This document shows, in pieces, positions 59,797 through 64,000 of a DNA stretch of 64,000 nucleotides. The notes under the pieces are model-generated. The model did no database searches. It saw only the letters and a program-made list of their open reading frames with translations, and was not told the DNA's origin. This stretch comes from Rickettsia rickettsii (GTDB taxonomy: Bacteria; Pseudomonadota; Alphaproteobacteria; Rickettsiales; Rickettsiaceae). The translations under genes and the position numbers were made by a program. The stretch spans positions 496,001-560,000 of the forward strand of contig NZ_CP018914.1 of NCBI RefSeq assembly GCF_001951015.1, in the 5' to 3' direction. How positions within the stretch are numbered: position 1 is the first letter of the stretch; the number at the start of each line of letters is the position of its first letter.

Positions 59797-61299
59797 ATGA
59801 ATTCTCATACAAAACAAAAAATAGGTGTTTTTGGGCTTGGTAAAACCGGTATATCGGTTTACGAGGAATTGCAAAATAAATATGATGTAATTGTTTATGA
59901 TGATTTAAAAGCAAATAGAGATATATTTGAAGAATTATATAGTAAAACCGCTATCGCTGCTTTATCTGATTCAAGATGGCAAAATTTAGATACAATTGTC
60001 TTAAGTCCTGGAATTCCTTTAACGCATGAGATAGTCAATATTGCAAAAAGTTTTAATATTCCAATCACTTCCGATATAGACTTATTATTTGCAAAATCAA
60101 AAAACTTAAAATTTATAGCTATAACCGGTACAAACGGTAAAAGTACTACTACTGCTTTAATAAGCCATATCTTAAATAGTAGCGGTTTAGACTATCCGGT
60201 TGCCGGTAATATTGGAGTTTCTGCTTTGCAAGCTAAAGCAAGTAAGGATGGATATGTACTTGAATTGTCTTCTTTTCAGCTAGATCTAGTAAAAACCTTT
60301 ACAGCTAAAATAGCCGTGCTTCTTAATATCACTCCCGACCATTTAGATAGACATCAGGATATGCCCTGCTATATTGCAGCAAAATCTAAGATCTTTGATC
60401 GAATGGATCAAGAGAGTTATGCGGTAATTAATATCGATAATGATTATTGTCGTGAAGTCTTTATAAAATTGCAGCAAGAGCAGCGTATAAAGCTAATTCC
60501 TTTTTCGGTTACTCAAATTCTTGAAAACGGTATTTCGGTAGTTGATGATAAAATTAGCGCTAATTTTTTTGATGATATAAGTTTTGAATTACAGCATAAT
60601 TCAGAAAGTTTTAGACAAGATGAATTTCAAGGTGAGCCTGCGGAGCCGGAGTGTATAAAAATACGTGAGCACAGGCAAAACCTGCACAATTCGCTTGTAT
60701 CAAGCTTTATGCATTATACTGTACCTTTTAATAAAAACCTGCAAGGAGTTCATAATTGTGAGAATATTGCAGCAAGTTATGCAGTAGCTAAAATAATAGG
60801 AGTAGAACCTAAAAAAATACTTGAATCTATAAGTAGTTTTCAAAGTTTACCTCATAGAATGCAATATATCGGTAGTATAAATAATATAAGTTTTTACAAT
60901 GATAGTAAAGCGACCAATGCCATATCTGCTGTGCAATCAATTAAAGCACTCGATAATATTTACTGGCTTGCGGGAGGAATCCCTAAAGAGGGTGGTATTG
61001 AGGAAATAAAGCCTTATTTCAGTCAAATTAAGAAAGCTTATTTTTATGGTCAAGCTAAAGAAATATTTGCAAATACTGCTAAGCATATAGTAGATTTTGT
61101 AATATGTGATAATCTTGAGCAGGCTTTCGATCTTGCTTATAAGGATGCAGTAGGTGATAACGCGGAGGTAAAAAATATCTTGTTAGCACCTAGTTGTAGC
61201 TCATATGATCAGTTTAAAAATTTTGAAGAGCGTGGCGAGTTGTTTATAAAATTGTGTAGTATCCTGTCACTCCGTGGCTTGACCACAGGGTCTAGTTAA
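59797..61299 (+). CDS. murD: UDP-N-acetylmuramoylalanine--D-glutamate ligase with element insertions
   Basis: A 500-residue Mur ligase that adds D-Glu to UDP-MurNAc-Ala. The N-terminal Rossmann domain begins [16 protein letters not shown]; the ATP loop is [18 protein letters not shown]; the third domain holds [17 protein letters not shown]. Family length is about 450. The excess is a palindromic element at residues about 270-302 ([15 protein letters not shown]) between the second-domain strands and the third domain, and another at the C-terminus (LRGLTTGSS) that supplies the stop codon. Catalytic segments are intact. Confidence 0.95.
   Translation: MNSHTKQKIGVFGLGKTGISVYEELQNKYDVIVYDDLKANRDIFEELYSKTAIAALSDSRWQNLDTIVLSPGIPLTHEIVNIAKSFNIPITSDIDLLFAKSKNLKFIAITGTNGKSTTTALISHILNSSGLDYPVAGNIGVSALQAKASKDGYVLELSSFQLDLVKTFTAKIAVLLNITPDHLDRHQDMPCYIAAKSKIFDRMDQESYAVINIDNDYCREVFIKLQQEQRIKLIPFSVTQILENGISVVDDKISANFFDDISFELQHNSESFRQDEFQGEPAEPECIKIREHRQNLHNSLVSSFMHYTVPFNKNLQGVHNCENIAASYAVAKIIGVEPKKILESISSFQSLPHRMQYIGSINNISFYNDSKATNAISAVQSIKALDNIYWLAGGIPKEGGIEEIKPYFSQIKKAYFYGQAKEIFANTAKHIVDFVICDNLEQAFDLAYKDAVGDNAEVKNILLAPSCSSYDQFKNFEERGELFIKLCSILSLRGLTTGSS
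60608..60700. repeat. Palindromic element, family F, in frame in murD
   Basis: Contains GGTGAGCCTGCGGAGCC and ATACGTGAGCACAGGC, and reads [16 protein letters not shown]. The same family is nested in the RPE-1-type element of rlpA ([14 protein letters not shown]). Confidence 0.75.
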
Positions 61300-61365
61300 A
61301 AATACTAAATAATATTAGTATTTTTTATTGTTTTTCTGGATACCGTGGTCAAGCCACGGAGTGAC
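61266..61365. repeat. Palindromic element, family C, spanning the murD stop codon
   Basis: GTCACTCCGTGGCTTGACC on the left, TCAAGCCACGGAGTGAC on the right. The last ten or so codons of murD and its stop lie in its left half. Confidence 0.85.
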
Positions 61366-61430
61366 ATCGCGGGTGTTTTCCGATCCATGCAATAACATTA
61401 TAAATATAGCCATAATTGAATAACTATAAT

Positions 61431-62564
61431 ATGAATAACGAAATATCTAATAACTTTATAAAATTATGGTGGCGGAGTACCGATAGGCAAATAATAATTT
61501 CTTTAATTATCTTATTTGCTTTTAGTCTAATGCTTGTTACTACCTCAGGTTCAGCAGTAGCAACTAGAATAGGTCTTGAAGAAAGTTATTTTGTATCTAG
61601 ACAAATATTTTATTTAGCTACCGCTTCAGGACTTATATTATTATTTTCATGTCTTAATAAAAAATGGTTAAGGCGTTTTGCAATAGTTGGATTTATTGCT
61701 AGTATAGTTTTATTAATAGCAGTTAAATTTTTTGGCTATGAAGTAAAAGGTGCAGTGCGATGGATTAATATTCTAGGTCTATCTATTCAACCTTCGGAAT
61801 TTATCAAACCGTTTTTTGCAGTTGTTACGGGCTGGATATTATCGCTAAAATTTAATGATGATTTTCCAAGTTTTACGATTTGTTTAATACTTTATTCTAT
61901 TGTTGCTATTCTCTTAATTATTCAGCCGGATTTTGGAATGCTTGTAATGATTACGGCAGTTTTCGGTATTCAACTGTTTATTGCGGGTATGCCGATATTT
62001 TGGATTGTTTTAGCCAGTTTTTTAGGAATGATAGGAGTAACTATTGCTTATTTTTGGTTACCGCACGTAACGCAAAGAATTAATTCGTTTTTAGATCCAG
62101 ATAGTAGCGAGAATTATCAAGTTAGTAAGTCTCTTAAGGCGTTTGAGCATGGCGGGTTATATGGACGAGGTCCAGGGGAGGGGGCAGTCAAGCAGGTACT
62201 ACCCGACTCGCATACGGATTTTATTTTTGCTGTAGCAGGTGAGGAGTTTGGAGCTATTATTTGCCTTATTGTTATAGGTATATTTGCTTTTATAGTATTA
62301 AGAAGTCTTATTAAGTTATTAAACGAAACAGATAAATTTGTACAATTTGCTGCTAGCGGTATAATTGCACAATTAGGGCTTCAGGCAATAATTAATATGG
62401 GTGTGACTTTACATTTACTTCCTACTAAAGGTATGACATTACCGTTTATTAGTTACGGTGGTTCTTCAACGCTTGCAATAGCTATCGCTACCGGTATGCT
62501 TCTTGGCTTTACAAGATACCGAACGCCGTTAAATTCGTACAAAATTCGTAATATTGAAATATGA
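61431..62564 (+). CDS. ftsW: Cell division lipid II polymerase FtsW
   Basis: A 377-residue SEDS protein with about ten spans. It polymerises lipid II at the septum together with a class B PBP. Family marks are [20 protein letters not shown] near residue 105, the loop [20 protein letters not shown] near 238, and the C-terminal [20 protein letters not shown]. The start at 61431 ([16 protein letters not shown]) is chosen over an in-frame TTG at 61416. It overlaps murG by 4 bp, the common dcw arrangement. Confidence 0.95.
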   Translation: MNNEISNNFIKLWWRSTDRQIIISLIILFAFSLMLVTTSGSAVATRIGLEESYFVSRQIFYLATASGLILLFSCLNKKWLRRFAIVGFIASIVLLIAVKFFGYEVKGAVRWINILGLSIQPSEFIKPFFAVVTGWILSLKFNDDFPSFTICLILYSIVAILLIIQPDFGMLVMITAVFGIQLFIAGMPIFWIVLASFLGMIGVTIAYFWLPHVTQRINSFLDPDSSENYQVSKSLKAFEHGGLYGRGPGEGAVKQVLPDSHTDFIFAVAGEEFGAIICLIVIGIFAFIVLRSLIKLLNETDKFVQFAASGIIAQLGLQAIINMGVTLHLLPTKGMTLPFISYGGSSTLAIAIATGMLLGFTRYRTPLNSYKIRNIEI

Positions 62565-63691
62565 AAAAAATCATTTTGGTAGCAGGAGGGACGGGGGGAC
62601 ATTTTTTTCCGGCAGTTGCTCTTGGAGAAGAATTAATCAAACGTGGCTATGAAGTTCATTTTATTACTGATTTAAGATGCAAACAATATATAAAGCAGGA
62701 TATGAAAGTAATTTTTCATATCCTAGATTTAAAACGCTCAGGTAATATTTTCTTGTTTTTACCTAGGTTATCAATTGCAGTGTTAAAAGCTATTAAATTA
62801 TTATATAATATGAAGCCTTCCGTTACTGTAGGGTTTGGCGGTTATCCTGTTATAGCTCCAATGTTTGCGGCAATTTTTTTAAGAGTACCGATTATAATTC
62901 ATGAACAGAATTCTTACCTTGGAAAAGTTAATAAATTTTTTGCAAGCTTTGCTAAAAAGATAGCTATTTCTTATGAAAAAATAAAGAATTTACCGGAATT
63001 TGCAAAAAGTAAAATAGTAGTTACCGGTGGGGTAGTTAGAGAGAATATTAGGGAATTAAAGGTTATAGAAATGTCGTCCCGTGGCTTGACCACGGGGTCC
63101 AAAAAGTCTTTAATAAAAGCACTGGACTCCGTGGTTAAGCCACGGCATGATAAGCTTTTTACAATATTCATCTTTGGCGGTAGTCAAGGAGCTAAGTTAT
63201 TTTCAGAGCTGATACCTGCAAGTATCCAAATTTTGATGCAAAAACAGCCAAGTCTTGAATTAAATATAATCCAGCAAGCGGCATTAGATGATCAAGTAAA
63301 AATAAAAGATATATACTCGAAATTAAACATTACCTATGAAGTTGCTGAATTTTTTGATAATATGGCATTGCAATATAAAGAAGCCGATTTAGTGATTTCA
63401 AGAGCAGGGGCATCTACTATAGAAGAATTGACCTATATAGGGTTGCCGGCAATCTTTATTCCACTGCCTAGTGCTGCGGATAATCATCAATATTACAATG
63501 CACAATTATTGGCAGATGAAAAAACAGGATGGTGTTTAGAGCAGAATAATATTTCTGCAGGAAAATTAGCAGATAAAATACTCGATTTGATAAGTAATCC
63601 AAAAATATTAGAGGATGCTTCACAAAATTTATTAAAAAGAAGAAAAGAAGGGCATAAGCTATTAAGTAACCTAATAGAAGAGGTGATTTAG
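62561..63691 (+). CDS. murG: UDP-GlcNAc:lipid I transferase MurG with an in-frame element
   Basis: A 376-residue peripheral glycosyltransferase that turns lipid I into lipid II. N-terminal loop: [17 protein letters not shown]; acceptor site: [13 protein letters not shown] and [14 protein letters not shown]-terminal UDP-GlcNAc site: [24 protein letters not shown] and [14 protein letters not shown]. The palindromic element at residues about 171-198 ([15 protein letters not shown] and SVVKPRHDK) lies in the linker between the two Rossmann domains, just before FIFGGSQGA. It starts in the ftsW stop codon (4-bp overlap). Confidence 0.95.
   Translation: MKKIILVAGGTGGHFFPAVALGEELIKRGYEVHFITDLRCKQYIKQDMKVIFHILDLKRSGNIFLFLPRLSIAVLKAIKLLYNMKPSVTVGFGGYPVIAPMFAAIFLRVPIIIHEQNSYLGKVNKFFASFAKKIAISYEKIKNLPEFAKSKIVVTGGVVRENIRELKVIEMSSRGLTTGSKKSLIKALDSVVKPRHDKLFTIFIFGGSQGAKLFSELIPASIQILMQKQPSLELNIIQQAALDDQVKIKDIYSKLNITYEVAEFFDNMALQYKEADLVISRAGASTIEELTYIGLPAIFIPLPSAADNHQYYNAQLLADEKTGWCLEQNNISAGKLADKILDLISNPKILEDASQNLLKRRKEGHKLLSNLIEEVI
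63073..63151. repeat. Palindromic element, family C, in frame in murG
   Basis: GTCGTCCCGTGGCTTGACCA on the left and CCGTGGTTAAGCCACGGCAT on the right. It adds about 27 residues at the domain linker without a frame change. Confidence 0.85.
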
Positions 63692-63703
63692 CTTTTGTTT
63701 TCC

Positions 63704-63794
63704 GTCATTACGAGGACAGACTGTAAGTTTTGACGAAGCAATCTCGTGCTAAAGTCCTGAGATTGCCACGCTCCTTTTAGTCGCTTGCAATGAC
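63704..63794. repeat. Palindromic element, family A, downstream of murG
   Basis: GTCATTACGAGGACAGACTG on the left, GTCGCTTGCAATGAC on the right, with the inner pair GCAATCTCGTG / CTGAGATTGCC. The last 309 bases of the window hold this element, an AT-rich spacer with nothing recognised, and the RPE-1-type element below. Confidence 0.85.
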
Positions 63795-63906
63795 AGGGTG
63801 GAGACATACAACAAGACCAAAAATACCTCAGAATAACAATAATTTAATTAAGCACATAGCAGTTCGGCTCTTTATTCTTGCAAGTTTGGCTATTATGTGG
63901 CATTAA

Positions 63907-64000
63907 TCATATTAGACTTTCTGCATAACTTGCTTCTAAGGGTAATTTGTGCGTCGATCCGGTACTCGTATCCTCACGTACCAAAGCGTACGCTGCGGTG
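63907..64000 (-). repeat. RPE-1-type element, possibly the C-terminus of a minus-strand gene
   Basis: On the minus strand it reads TAAYALVREDTSTGSTHKLP and LEASYAESLI, then a TGA at 63909-63907. The pattern is the RPE-1 peptide. The frame is open to the window edge, so it may be the tail of a gene that continues beyond it, or a free element. Confidence 0.7.

Overview
The window looks like chromosome from an obligate intracellular Rickettsia, most likely of the spotted fever or transitional group. The species cannot be fixed from the sequence alone. The grounds are: very AT-rich DNA; a Tlc nucleotide transporter; a class I lysyl-tRNA synthetase; several degraded ankyrin- and LRR-like genes; and dozens of short palindromic repeats (Rickettsia palindromic elements, RPEs), many of them lying in frame inside housekeeping genes. 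No rRNA, CRISPR array, prophage or insertion sequence was seen. Two tRNA genes are present.

Layout. 1-2.3 kb: an ABC importer (binding protein cut by the window edge, permease, ATPase). 2.3-4.0 kb: a broken ankyrin gene. 4.1-9.9 kb: dsbB, class I lysS, an AEC-type carrier next to malic enzyme (maeB). 9.9-18.5 kb: a decayed zone with a coiled-coil/proline-rich remnant, an intact vapBC pair, an MFS carrier, a 3.2-kb broken gene, mdh and another ankyrin-like remnant. 19-23.4 kb: tlc, pyrG, kdsB, tRNA-Lys, tRNA-Ile. 23.4-29.4 kb: two convergent broken genes (antitoxin, Nudix), a heme-copper oxidase-like protein, folE, proS, a Fic protein. 29.4-35.3 kb: ruvA, an LRR-like remnant, ruvB, an MsbA-type exporter, an AmpG-type permease. 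35.4-41.4 kb: dacF, rlpA, a BON lipoprotein, yciB, and a cluster with an FTR1 iron permease, a cupredoxin, a tiny membrane protein and a double-FKBP protein. 41.5-48.9 kb: dioxygenase-like and TlpA-like proteins that have lost key residues, a tiny LptM-like lipoprotein, a SppA-type protease, dut, slt, an unknown protein with a strong promoter, ldcA. 49-52.9 kb: addB, a secreted protein lacking a normal start, a class I amidotransferase. 53-56.2 kb: coxA and coxB with a gutted acetyltransferase between them. 57-63.7 kb: an M23 peptidase, lspA, a DUF3035 lipoprotein, murD, ftsW, murG.

How the genes fit together. Many serve the envelope: wall synthesis (murD, ftsW, murG), remodelling and recycling (dacF, slt, ldcA, rlpA, M23, AmpG), lipoproteins and LPS (lspA, kdsB, msbA, LptM-like). 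A second theme is C4-acid and respiratory metabolism typical of a host-dependent cell: AEC carrier, maeB, mdh, coxA/coxB and ATP/ADP exchange. The accessory layer is decaying: at least ten broken genes sit between healthy ones.

The most distinctive feature is the palindromic elements. They occur between genes, at gene ends (murD C-terminus, LptM-like C-terminus), at N-termini (rlpA, coxB) and in the middle of proteins (murG, addB, the oxidase-like protein), where they add peptide without breaking the frame. In rlpA one element appears to be nested in another. Two near-identical copies flank the ampG-like gene in opposite orientation. Not described as a set, as far as I can judge, are several small genes (36-aa LptM-like, 35-aa CoxF-like) and enzymes with apparently lost catalytic residues.
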